Source of the DNA: Sphaerotilus natans
Lineage (GTDB): Bacteria; Pseudomonadota; Gammaproteobacteria; Burkholderiales; Burkholderiaceae_C
DNA: 64,000 nt
Assembly (NCBI RefSeq): GCF_900156335.1
Contig: NZ_FTMZ01000005.1
Location: 180,543-244,542, forward strand
Reading direction: 5' to 3'
Part shown: positions 7,540 through 15,487 of the stretch, piece after piece
Numbering within the stretch: the stretch's first letter is position 1
Layout of the letters: each line of letters opens with the position of its first letter
Position numbers and translations under genes: made by a program
Notes under the pieces: generated by a model
Seen by the model: the letters and a program-made list of their open reading frames with translations, nothing else
Database searches by the model: none
Told to the model about the DNA's origin: nothing

Positions 7540-8561
7540 ACACGCTCGCGCGCTGCGCGCAGGTGCGCATCGTCGGCATCGCCGACGCCAGCGCGGACCT
7601 GGCGCGACAGCGGGCCGAGGCGGCCGGCCTCACGGCGATGGGCCTCGACGAGCTGCTCGCCAGCGAGGCGCAGCTGATCCTGAACCTGACGCCGCCACAG
7701 GTCCATCACGAGATCGGCCTGAAGGTGCTGCACGCGGGCAAGCACTTCTTCACCGAGAAGCCCCTGGCCGCCACCTTCGCCCAAGGGCAGGAACTGGTGG
7801 CGCTGGCGCGCGAGAAGGGCCTGCGGGTGGGCTGCGCGCCCGACACCTTCCTGGGTGCGGCCGGCCAGGCGCTGCGCGCGCTGATCGACGCCGGCACCGT
7901 GGGCGAGGTACGCCACGGCACGGCGCAGTTCATGAACCACGGCCCGGACCACTGGCATCCCAATCCGGCCTTCTTCTACCAGCCCGGCGGCGGCCCGCTG
8001 CACGACGTGGGCGTCTATTACCTGACGCACCTGGTGAACCACTTCGGGCCGGTGGTGCGGCTGCGCTCGACCTCGCACATCACCCACGCCCGGCGCCGCG
8101 TGCCCTTCGGCCCCTGCGAGGGTCAGGTGCTGCCGGTGGCGGTGCCCACGCATGTGGTCACCCAGCTCGAATTCGCCAGCGGCCCGCAGATCGTGCTGAC
8201 CTCCAGCTTCGATGTCTGGACGCACGGGCACGCGCCGATGGAGCTCTACGGCGACGACGGCACGCTGCAGGGCGCCGATCCGAACCAGTTCGGCGGCACG
8301 GTGCGCCACAACCGCCAGACCGGCGACTGGGTGCGCGCGCCGGGCGGGCGGCCCTACACCACCAACAGCCGCGGCATCGGCCTGATCGACATGGCCCGCG
8401 CGCTGCAGGAGGGCCGCCCGCACCGCTGCAGCGCGGAGATGGCGCTGCATGTGCTGGAGGTGATGGACCTGGCGCTCGCCTCCGGCCGCGACGACGGCCG
8501 CCCGGTCACGCCCAGCACCACCTGCGAGCGCCCCGCGCCGCTCGAGGGGCGCCTGAGCTGA
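7455..8561 (+). CDS. Gfo/Idh/MocA-family sugar oxidoreductase (A)
   Basis: This 368-residue NAD(P)-dependent dehydrogenase has an N-terminal Rossmann fold with GIVGCGNIF at 16-24 and the family motif EKPLA at 101-105. The C-terminal substrate domain contains GGGPLHDVGVYYLTHLVNHFGP, in which the Asp and His are usual catalytic positions. The ATG at 7455 starts the Rossmann strand region; an earlier in-frame ATG at 7377 lies inside the LacI gene. Family members oxidise sugar hydroxyls, including C3 of glucosides. Its place among importer, epimerase and glucosidase genes suggests a sugar or glucoside substrate. Confidence 0.85.
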   Translation: MATKRRPARGDALPIGIVGCGNIFPAYLNTLARCAQVRIVGIADASADLARQRAEAAGLTAMGLDELLASEAQLILNLTPPQVHHEIGLKVLHAGKHFFTEKPLAATFAQGQELVALAREKGLRVGCAPDTFLGAAGQALRALIDAGTVGEVRHGTAQFMNHGPDHWHPNPAFFYQPGGGPLHDVGVYYLTHLVNHFGPVVRLRSTSHITHARRRVPFGPCEGQVLPVAVPTHVVTQLEFASGPQIVLTSSFDVWTHGHAPMELYGDDGTLQGADPNQFGGTVRHNRQTGDWVRAPGGRPYTTNSRGIGLIDMARALQEGRPHRCSAEMALHVLEVMDLALASGRDDGRPVTPSTTCERPAPLEGRLS

Positions 8562-8584
8562 GCGCCGCGCCGCCCCTGCGCTGA

Positions 8585-8602
8585 CCCCGGCCCCGGCCGG
8601 GG
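8585..8602. terminator. GC-rich hairpin between oxidoreductase A and isomerase genes
   Basis: CCCCGGCC-CC-GGCCGGGG forms a perfect 8-bp stem. It lies 24 bp after the oxidoreductase stop, in a 124-bp gap before the next gene. There is no clear T-run, so it could be a weak terminator or an mRNA-stabilising hairpin that sets different expression of the two halves of the cluster. Confidence 0.35.
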
Positions 8603-8685
8603 CGCGCACACCGTCATTTCGTGTTTCCTTCCGGTCCGATCCTGCCCGCCGGGCGAGGAGGACCCGTCACGCCCGGAGATCCGCC

Positions 8686-9438
8686 ATGAGCATCCTGTCC
8701 GTCCAGATCTATTCGCTGCGCGAGGCCGGCGACCTCGACGCCCAGCTCGCGCTGGCCCGCGCCGCCGGCTTCGAGTGGATCGAGTCCGTCGCTGGCCACG
8801 GCCTGCCGCCCGAGGACTTCGCCGCCCGCGTCGCCGCGCACGGCCTGAAGGTGTCGTCGATGCACGTCAGCCTGGCGATGGCCGAGGGCGAGCCGGGCAC
8901 GGTCATCGCGCTGTGCCGCGCCACCGGCTGCACCAAGGTCATCGTGCCCTGGCTGCCGATGGGCGAGCGCGCCGCCACCGCCGCGGGCTGGCAGGCGATC
9001 GGCGCGCGGCTGGCCGCGATCGGCGAGCGGCTCAATGCCGAGGGGCTGCGGCTGGCCTATCACAACCACGAGTTCGAGTTCCTGCACTACGACGGCCGGG
9101 CTGCGCTGGACTGGATCTTCTCGGCCGCGACGCCCGCGCAGCTCGGCTGGGAGGCCGATCTGGGCTGGACCGCGCGCGCCGGCGCCGATCCGCTGGTCGA
9201 GGCGCTGGCACGCGCTGACCGGCTGGTCGCCGTCCACGCCAAGGACATCGCGCCGCCCTCGACCGCGGTGGACGAGGACGGCTGGTGCGCGCTGGGCCAG
9301 GGCATCGTCGGCTGGGCCGCGCTGGCCGAGGCGCTCCGGGGCCGGGTCGAGCTGTTCGTGCTCGAGCATGACCGCCCGCAGAACCCCGCCGCGATGCTGG
9401 CCACCAGCTTCGCCTTCATGCGCGAGCACCTGGGCTGA
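8686..9438 (+). CDS. Sugar isomerase/epimerase-like TIM-barrel protein (A)
   Basis: This 250-residue protein of the xylose isomerase-like TIM-barrel superfamily has metal-site segments RLAYHNHEFEF (about 122-132), LGWEADLGWTARAG (about 152-165) and AVHAKDI (about 182-188). Relatives isomerise or epimerise sugars, and some catalyse elimination on 3-keto-glycosides. No signal peptide is present, so it is cytoplasmic. It lies 7 bp before a second TIM-barrel gene. The exact reaction cannot be assigned. Confidence 0.75.
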   Translation: MSILSVQIYSLREAGDLDAQLALARAAGFEWIESVAGHGLPPEDFAARVAAHGLKVSSMHVSLAMAEGEPGTVIALCRATGCTKVIVPWLPMGERAATAAGWQAIGARLAAIGERLNAEGLRLAYHNHEFEFLHYDGRAALDWIFSAATPAQLGWEADLGWTARAGADPLVEALARADRLVAVHAKDIAPPSTAVDEDGWCALGQGIVGWAALAEALRGRVELFVLEHDRPQNPAAMLATSFAFMREHLG

Positions 9439-9445
9439 GGCGGCC

Positions 9446-10522
9446 ATGACGACGACCTCCTCCCCGATCCGCGGCCCCGGCCTCTTCCTGGCACAGTTCG
9501 CCGGCGACGCGGCGCCCTTCGACTCGCTCGACGGGCTGGCCGGCTGGGCCGCCGGCCTGGGCTACGCGGGCGTGCAGATCCCGAGCTGGGATGCGCGGCT
9601 GATCGATCTGGCGCTGGCGGCCGAGAGCCAGACCTACTGCGACGAGCTGCGCGGCCGTCTGGCCGCGCACGGCCTGGAGATCACCGAGCTGTCCACGCAC
9701 CTGCAGGGCCAGCTCGTCGCCGTCCACCCCGCCTACGACCTGCCGATGGACGCCTTCGCGCCTGCGGCCCTGCGCGGCCGCCCGGCCGAGCGCACCGCCT
9801 GGGCGCAGCAGCAGCTCCACCTGGCCGCGAAGGCCTCGCGGCGGCTCGGGCTGAGCGCGCACGCCACCTTCAGCGGCGCGCTGGCCTGGCCCTACCTCTA
9901 CCCCTGGCCGCAGCGCCCGGCCGGGCTGGTCGAGGCCGCCTTCGACGAGCTGGCGCGGCGCTGGCGGCCGATCCTGAACGCCTTCGACGAAGCCGGCGTC
10001 GATGTCTGCTACGAGGTCCATCCGGGCGAAGACCTGTGCGATGGCGCCAGCTTCGAGCTGTTCCTGGAGCGCGTGGGCCAGCACCCGCGCGCCAACCTGC
10101 TCTACGACCCGAGCCACCTCGTGCTGCAGCAGCTCGACTACCTCGCCTACATCGACGTCTATCACGAGCGCATCAAGGCCTTCCACGTCAAGGACGCCGA
10201 GTTCCGCCCGAGCGGCCGCCAGGGCGTCTACGGCGGCTTCCAGAGCTGGAAGGACCGCGCCGGGCGCTTCCGCTCGCTGGGCGACGGCCAGATCGACTTC
10301 CGTGCCATCTTCAGCAAGCTCACCCAATACGGCTATCGCGGCTGGGCGGTGCTGGAATGGGAATGCTGCCTCAAGCACCCCGAGCAGGGCGCGGCCGAGG
10401 GCGCGCCCTTCATCCGCGATCACCTGATCCGCGTGGCCGACAAGGCCTTCGACGACTTCGCCGCCAGCGGCACCGACACGGCCGCCAACCGCCGCATGCT
10501 CGGCCTGGAGTCACAGGCATGA
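9446..10522 (+). CDS. Sugar isomerase/epimerase-like TIM-barrel protein (B)
   Basis: This 358-residue member of the same superfamily as its neighbour is longer by about 100 residues. The conserved metal-site segments are CYEVHPGEDLCDG (about 188-200), LYDPSHLVLQQLDY (about 218-231), FHVKDAEF (about 245-252) and VLEWECCLKHPEQG (about 302-315). The ATG at 9446 follows the stop of protein A by 7 bp; the stop overlaps the next start (ATGA). Tight coupling with oxidoreductase B implies that the two act in sequence on the same sugar. Confidence 0.78.
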   Translation: MTTTSSPIRGPGLFLAQFAGDAAPFDSLDGLAGWAAGLGYAGVQIPSWDARLIDLALAAESQTYCDELRGRLAAHGLEITELSTHLQGQLVAVHPAYDLPMDAFAPAALRGRPAERTAWAQQQLHLAAKASRRLGLSAHATFSGALAWPYLYPWPQRPAGLVEAAFDELARRWRPILNAFDEAGVDVCYEVHPGEDLCDGASFELFLERVGQHPRANLLYDPSHLVLQQLDYLAYIDVYHERIKAFHVKDAEFRPSGRQGVYGGFQSWKDRAGRFRSLGDGQIDFRAIFSKLTQYGYRGWAVLEWECCLKHPEQGAAEGAPFIRDHLIRVADKAFDDFAASGTDTAANRRMLGLESQA

Positions 10523-11676
10523 GCGCGCCGGTGTCCGCGCCGCGTCGCCTGCGCCTGGGCATGGTCGGCGGCGGCCAGGGCGCCTTCATCGGCGCCGTGC
10601 ACCGCATCGCCGCGCGCCTCGACGACGACTGGCAGCTGGTGGCTGGCGCCTTCTCGTCGGACGCAGAGCGCGCCCGCGCCAGCGGCGCCGAGCTGCGCCT
10701 GGATCCGGCGCGCTGCTACGGTGACTGGCAGGCGATGGCCCGCGCCGAGGCCGCCCGCCCCGACGGCATCGACGCGGTGGCCATCGTCACGCCCAACCAC
10801 CTGCATGTGCCGGTGGCCACCGCCTTCATCGAGGCCGGCATCGCGGTGATCTGCGACAAGCCACTGGCCGTCTCGCTCGACGAGGCGCGAGGCCTGCAGC
10901 GGCTGGCCCGCGCGCGCCGCGTGCCCTTCGCGCTGACCCACAACTACAGCGCCTACCCGGTGATCCGCGCCGCCCGCGCGATGGTGGCCGCCGGCGAGAT
11001 CGGCACACTGCGCCTGGTGCAGGTCGAGTACGCCCAGGACTGGCTGGCCGAACCGCTGGAGGCCGGCGGCCACAAGCAGGCCGCCTGGCGCACCGACCCG
11101 GCGCAGGCCGGCCCGGCGGGCTGTCTGGGCGACATCGGCACCCACGCCGCGCAGCTGGCCGAGTTCGTCAGCGGCCAGACGCCCGCGCAGATCAGCGCCG
11201 AGCTGCACCGCTTCGTGCCCGGCCGCCGGGTCGATGACCATGTGCAGGTGCAGCTGCGCTACGCCGGCGGCGCACGCGGCCTGCTCTGGGCCAGCCAGGT
11301 CGCCACCGGCGAGGCCAACCACCTGCGCCTGCGCCTGTACGGCAGCCGCGCCGCGCTGCACTGGGACCAGGAGGCGCCCGAGCAGCTCTGGCTGAACCGC
11401 CTGGGCGAGGGTTCGCTGTGCCTGCGCCGCGGCGGTCACGGCTGGCCGGAGAGCGCCGCCGGTCTGGCCGGCGTCACCCGCACGCCTGCCGGTCACCCGG
11501 AAGGCTACCTCGAAGCCTTCGCCCAGCTCTACCGCGACTTCGCCGCCGACCTGCGCGACCCGCAGCCCAGCCCGCGCGTGCCCGGCCTGGCCGACGGCGT
11601 GCGCAGCCTGGCCTTCGTCGAGACGGTGCTGGCCAGCACCGCGCGCGACGGCGCCTGGACCACCCTGCCCGACTGA
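10519..11676 (+). CDS. Gfo/Idh/MocA-family sugar oxidoreductase (B)
   Basis: This 385-residue dehydrogenase has the dinucleotide-binding motif GMVGGGQGAFIG at 14-25, CDKPLA near 113-118 and the substrate-domain motif GCLGDIGTHAAQLAEFVSG near 202-220. The ATG overlaps the preceding stop codon by 4 nt. It is only distantly related to oxidoreductase A (7455), so the cluster has two distinct oxidation or reduction steps. A cycle in which one enzyme oxidises and the other reduces, around isomerase or eliminase chemistry, would fit; this is inference. Confidence 0.83.
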   Translation: MSAPVSAPRRLRLGMVGGGQGAFIGAVHRIAARLDDDWQLVAGAFSSDAERARASGAELRLDPARCYGDWQAMARAEAARPDGIDAVAIVTPNHLHVPVATAFIEAGIAVICDKPLAVSLDEARGLQRLARARRVPFALTHNYSAYPVIRAARAMVAAGEIGTLRLVQVEYAQDWLAEPLEAGGHKQAAWRTDPAQAGPAGCLGDIGTHAAQLAEFVSGQTPAQISAELHRFVPGRRVDDHVQVQLRYAGGARGLLWASQVATGEANHLRLRLYGSRAALHWDQEAPEQLWLNRLGEGSLCLRRGGHGWPESAAGLAGVTRTPAGHPEGYLEAFAQLYRDFAADLRDPQPSPRVPGLADGVRSLAFVETVLASTARDGAWTTLPD

Positions 11677-11693
11677 GCCCGCCCAGCCTGCAC

Positions 11694-11722
11694 CGTCATG
11701 CCCGCGCAGGCGGGCACCCACG
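11694..11722. repeat. Dispersed palindromic repeat, copy 2
   Basis: CGTCATGCCCGCGCAGGCGGGCACCCACG lies in the short gap between oxidoreductase B and the GH3 gene. TGCCCGC and GCGGGCA pair around GCAG. It is on the opposite strand to copy 1. If translated from 11698 it gives an artificial start (MPAQAGTH) for the GH3 protein, which is why a later ATG is preferred. Confidence 0.65.
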
Positions 11723-11757
11723 AACGACATCCCCCGACCCCATCGCCACACGACATC

Positions 11758-14217
11758 ATGAATACGGCCCTCGATATCCCCGCCCTGCTCGACGCCCTGA
11801 CGCTGGAGGAGCAGGTCAGCCTGCTGACCGGCGCCGACTTCTGGACCACGGTCGCCATCCCGCGCCTGGGCATCCCGGCCGTCAAGGTCACCGACGGGCC
11901 GAACGGCGCGCGCGGTGGCATCTTCAACGGCGGCCCGCAGACCGCCTGCTTCCCCGCGGCCATCGCGCTGGGCTCGACCTGGGACCCGGCGCTGATCGCC
12001 GAGGCCGGCCGCGCGCTGGCCGAGGAATCGCGCCTGAAGGGTGCTGGCGCCCTGCTGGCGCCCACCGTCAACCTGCACCGCTCGACGCTCAATGGCCGCA
12101 ACTTCGAGTGTTATTCAGAAGATCCGCACCTGACCGGCGAGATCGCCTGCGGCTACATCCGCGGCCTGCAGTCGGGCGGGGTGGCGGCCACCATCAAGCA
12201 CTTCGTCTGCAACGACAGCGAGGTCGAGCGCATGTCGATCGACTCGGTGGTCGACGAGCGCACGCTGCGCGAGCTCTACCTGGTGCCGTTCGAGAAGGCG
12301 GTCAAGGAAGCCGGCGTGCAGGCGGTGATGACCTCGTACAACCGCATCAACGGCGACTTCGCCGCCGACCACGCGCCGCTGGTGCGCGACGTGCTGCGCG
12401 GCCAGTGGGGCTTCGACGGCCTGGTGATGTCGGACTGGTTCGCCGAGCACGCGACCGAGAAGTCCGCCACCGCCGGCATGGACCTGGAGATGCCCGGCCC
12501 GACCCGCCAGCGCGGCGCCGCGCTGGTGCAGGCGGTGCGCGAGGGCCGCGTGCCGGCCGAGGACGTGCGCGCCTGCGCCGGGCGTGTGCTGCAGTTCGTC
12601 GAGCGCCTGGGCGCCTTCGCCCGGCCCGGCATCCCCGAGGAACGCGCCGAGGACTCGGCCGAACGCCGCGCGCTGATCCGCCGCCTGGGCGCAGCCGGCT
12701 GCGTGCTGCTGAAGAACGAAGGCGAGCGGCTGCCGCTGAGCGCCAGCGCCCGCACGATCGCGCTGATCGGCCCGAGCGCCGAGACCGCACGCATCATGGG
12801 CGGCGGCAGCGCCAACGTGAACGCGCTGCACCGGATCACGCCCCGCCAGGGCCTGGAGGCCCAGACCGACGCGACGATCCTGAGCGCCCCCGGCGCCGAC
12901 TGCCACCGCTGGACACCGGTGCTGCAGCAGCCGATGGCCGTCGAGTTCTTCGCCAGCACCGACCTCAGCGGCGAGCCGGTGGCCCGCGCCGTCTACCCGA
13001 GCAGCGAGAAGGTCTGGGCCGGCGAGGTCCTGCCCGGCATCGACCCGATGCGTTTCAGCGCCCGCGCGACGCTGGAACATACGCCCGCCGAGGACGGCGA
13101 GCACCTGATCTCGCTGACCAGCGCCGGCCGCACGCGCGCCTTCATCGACGGCGAGCTGGTGGTCGATGCCTGGGAGAGCTGGTCACGCGGCGAGACCTAC
13201 TTCACCTTCGGCTGCGACGAGCGCATCGTGCGCCGCACGCTGCGCGCGGGCCAGCCGCTGCGCATCACGATCGAGTTCTCCTCGCCCACCGAGGTGGACG
13301 TGGCCTTCAAGGCGCTGCGCCTGGGCCTGCACCGCCCGCGCGGCGAGACGGACCTGGCCGAGGCAGAGACCCTCGCCCGCCAGGCCGATGTCGCGCTGGT
13401 CTTCATCGGCCTGAACGACGAATGGGACTGCGAGGGCCTGGACCGCCCCGACATGCGCCTGCCGCACGGCCAGAACGCGCTGGTCGAGCGGGTGGCCGCG
13501 GCCAACCCGAACACCATCGTCGTGCTGCAGACCGGCGCGCCGGTGGAGCTGCCCTGGATCGACCGCGTGCCGGCGGTGCTGCAGGCCTGGTATCCGGGCC
13601 AGGAATGCGGCCATGCCATCGCCGACGTGCTGCTGGGCCGTGCCGAGCCGGGCGGGCGCCTGTCGCAGACCTGGCCGGTGCAGCTCGCGGACGTGGTGAC
13701 TTCGCAGGGCGACGCGCGGCGCTACCCCGGCCAGGGCGGCCGCGTCGTCTACGAGGAAGGCGTGTTCATCGGCTACCGCCACCACGACAGCCGCGAGATC
13801 GCGCCGCGCTTCGCCTTCGGCCACGGCCTGGGCTACACGCGTTTCGCCTGGGAGACGCCGCAGGTGGACCGCACCCGCTTCGCGCCGGGCGAGGCGGTGA
13901 CGGTGTCGGTGCGCATCACCAACACCGGCGCGCGCGCCGGCAGCGAGGTGGTGCAGCTGTATGTGGCCGACGTGCACAGCCGCGTCGAGCGCCCGGCGCA
14001 GGAGCTCAAGGCCTTCGCCAAGCTGCACCTGCAGCCCGGCGAGAGCGCCGTCGCCACGCTGACGCTGGGCGAGCGCGCCTTCGCCTTCTTCGACGCCGAG
14101 CGCGGCGGCTGGGTGGCCGAGGCCGGCGAGTTCCGCCTGCGCCTGGGCGCCTCCTCGCGCGACCTGCGCGCCGAGCTGGCGGTGACGCTGACGCACGACG
14201 GCTTCACCGCCGCCTGA
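11758..14217 (+). CDS. GH3 beta-glucosidase with PA14 domain
   Basis: This 819-residue family 3 glycoside hydrolase starts at ATG 11758, directly before the catalytic barrel. The barrel has KVTDGPNGARG (43-53), NGRNFECYSEDP (112-123), KHFVCND (147-153) and the nucleophile Asp226 in GLVMSDW. A PA14-like insert at about 400-530 (FFASTDLSGEPV, FIDGELVVDAWESWS) sits within the second GH3 domain. An Fn3-like domain ends the protein (about 710-800). There is no signal peptide, so it works in the cytoplasm on imported beta-glucosides. The PA14 insert often shapes substrate choice in this subgroup. Confidence 0.92.
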   Translation: MNTALDIPALLDALTLEEQVSLLTGADFWTTVAIPRLGIPAVKVTDGPNGARGGIFNGGPQTACFPAAIALGSTWDPALIAEAGRALAEESRLKGAGALLAPTVNLHRSTLNGRNFECYSEDPHLTGEIACGYIRGLQSGGVAATIKHFVCNDSEVERMSIDSVVDERTLRELYLVPFEKAVKEAGVQAVMTSYNRINGDFAADHAPLVRDVLRGQWGFDGLVMSDWFAEHATEKSATAGMDLEMPGPTRQRGAALVQAVREGRVPAEDVRACAGRVLQFVERLGAFARPGIPEERAEDSAERRALIRRLGAAGCVLLKNEGERLPLSASARTIALIGPSAETARIMGGGSANVNALHRITPRQGLEAQTDATILSAPGADCHRWTPVLQQPMAVEFFASTDLSGEPVARAVYPSSEKVWAGEVLPGIDPMRFSARATLEHTPAEDGEHLISLTSAGRTRAFIDGELVVDAWESWSRGETYFTFGCDERIVRRTLRAGQPLRITIEFSSPTEVDVAFKALRLGLHRPRGETDLAEAETLARQADVALVFIGLNDEWDCEGLDRPDMRLPHGQNALVERVAAANPNTIVVLQTGAPVELPWIDRVPAVLQAWYPGQECGHAIADVLLGRAEPGGRLSQTWPVQLADVVTSQGDARRYPGQGGRVVYEEGVFIGYRHHDSREIAPRFAFGHGLGYTRFAWETPQVDRTRFAPGEAVTVSVRITNTGARAGSEVVQLYVADVHSRVERPAQELKAFAKLHLQPGESAVATLTLGERAFAFFDAERGGWVAEAGEFRLRLGASSRDLRAELAVTLTHDGFTAA

Positions 14218-14261
14218 GCCCGCACGAGCACGGGAAGAGGCGCGGCCGTACAGTGGGCGGC

Positions 14262-15296
14262 ATGAGCTCCACCCCTGACGCCCTCGCCTTCCTGCCGCTC
14301 GGCTTCCCGTGGCCGACGCAGGATCCCTTTCTCTTCTGCGTCCACCACGACGACCGCTACCCCGCCGGCAACGGCCGCTTCGGCCCGGCCGCGTCGCTGG
14401 CCGGGCGCCAGATCGGCAGCGACTTCTCGTACCGCGACGGCTGGAGCCTGTACCACGGCCAGCAGGTGCCGGGCTTTCCCGCACACCCGCACCGCGGCTT
14501 CGAGACGGTGACGCTGGTGCGCACCGGCCGCATCGACCACGCCGACTCGGCCGGCGCGGCCGCGCGCTACGGCGACGGCGACGTGCAATGGCTGACCGCC
14601 GGTCGCGGCATCCAGCACAGCGAGATGTTCCCGCTGCTGCGCACCGACGCGCCCAACCCGCTCGACCTGTTCCAGATCTGGCTGAACCTGCCGGCGCGCA
14701 GCAAGTTCGCCGCGCCGCACTTCACGATGTTCTGGGCCGAGCAGATCCCGCGCCGCGTCGCGACCGATGCCCAGGGCCGGCGCACCGAGCTGCTGTGCGT
14801 GGCCGGCGCGCCCGCCGATCTGGCCGCGCCGCCGAGCCCGCCGCCCGACTCCTGGGCCAGCGCGCCGGACGCCGACGTGGCGATCTGGACGCTCAAGCTC
14901 GACGCCGGCGCGCGGCTGACGCTGCCGGCCGCGCGCGGTGGTGCCACGACAAAGCGCCGGCTCTACTTCTTCCTCGGCGACGGCCTGCGCGTGATGGACC
15001 AGCCGGTGCCGGGCCACTGCGCGCTCGACGTGGCCGCCGAGCGGCCGGCCGAGATCGTCAACACCGGCACCACGCCGGCCGAGCTGCTGATGCTGCAGGG
15101 CCGCCCGATCGCTGAGCCGGTGGCGCAGCACGGCCCCTTCGTGATGAATACGCCCGCCGAGATCCGCCAGGCCTTCATGGACTACCAGCGCACCGGCTTC
15201 GGCGGCTGGCCCTGGGGCGACGCCGCGCCGGTGCATGGCGAAGACGCCGCCCGCTTCGCCCGGCACCCGGACGGCCGCATCGAGCGGCCGGAGTGA
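14262..15296 (+). CDS. Pirin-family protein
   Basis: This 344-residue bicupin has the pirin signature HPHRGFETVTLVRTGRIDH near residues 78-96 and VQWLTAGRGIQHSEMFP near 110-126, whose His and Glu positions form the metal site. Bacterial pirins include quercetin dioxygenases and enzyme-binding regulators. The start follows the GH3 stop by 44 bp, so it may be in the same transcript. A dioxygenase for an aglycone released by the upstream beta-glucosidase is possible but unproved. Confidence 0.85.
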   Translation: MSSTPDALAFLPLGFPWPTQDPFLFCVHHDDRYPAGNGRFGPAASLAGRQIGSDFSYRDGWSLYHGQQVPGFPAHPHRGFETVTLVRTGRIDHADSAGAAARYGDGDVQWLTAGRGIQHSEMFPLLRTDAPNPLDLFQIWLNLPARSKFAAPHFTMFWAEQIPRRVATDAQGRRTELLCVAGAPADLAAPPSPPPDSWASAPDADVAIWTLKLDAGARLTLPAARGGATTKRRLYFFLGDGLRVMDQPVPGHCALDVAAERPAEIVNTGTTPAELLMLQGRPIAEPVAQHGPFVMNTPAEIRQAFMDYQRTGFGGWPWGDAAPVHGEDAARFARHPDGRIERPE

Positions 15297-15347
15297 CGCC
15301 GCGCCACGCCCCCCGTCTCCCGTCACCCCCGCCACCCCGCCACGCGC

Positions 15348-15416
15348 CGTCACCCCCGCGCAGGCGGGGGCCCACGGCCGCACATCGCGTCACCCCCGCG
15401 CAGGCGGGGGCCCACG
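15348..15416. repeat. Tandem pair of a 29-bp palindromic repeat
   Basis: Two identical 29-bp units (15348-15376 and 15388-15416; each begins CGTCACCCCCGCG) are spaced at 40 bp in the gap between the pirin and PhoX-like genes, which converge here. CCCCCGC and GCGGGGG pair around GCAG. They are relatives of copies 1 and 2 and could act as a bidirectional transcription stop or as a target of a REP-type mobile element. Confidence 0.75.
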
Positions 15417-15442
15417 CAGGGCACGGCTGCGGCAATTCGTAG

Positions 15443-15466
15443 GTTCCCGCCTTCGCGGGAATGACG
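15443..15466. repeat. Dispersed palindromic repeat, reverse-oriented copy
   Basis: GTTCCCGCCTTCGCGGGAAT followed by GACG is an inverted repeat (TTCCCGC/GCGGGAA) and the inverse orientation of the two copies just upstream. It ends 22 bp from the stop of the PhoX-like gene. Confidence 0.65.
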
Positions 15467-15487
15467 GGGGGGGGCGGCGAGCGTCGC

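Noticed and set aside
11698..11757. Longer start for the GH3 beta-glucosidase at ATG 11698
   Set aside because: The added residues come from a dispersed palindromic repeat (MPAQAGTH) and are not part of the enzyme.
15348..15416. Possible CRISPR-like array (two 29-bp repeats, 11-bp spacer)
   Set aside because: Only two units, a spacer of 11 bp and a palindromic repeat related to scattered intergenic elements; no cas genes in the window.
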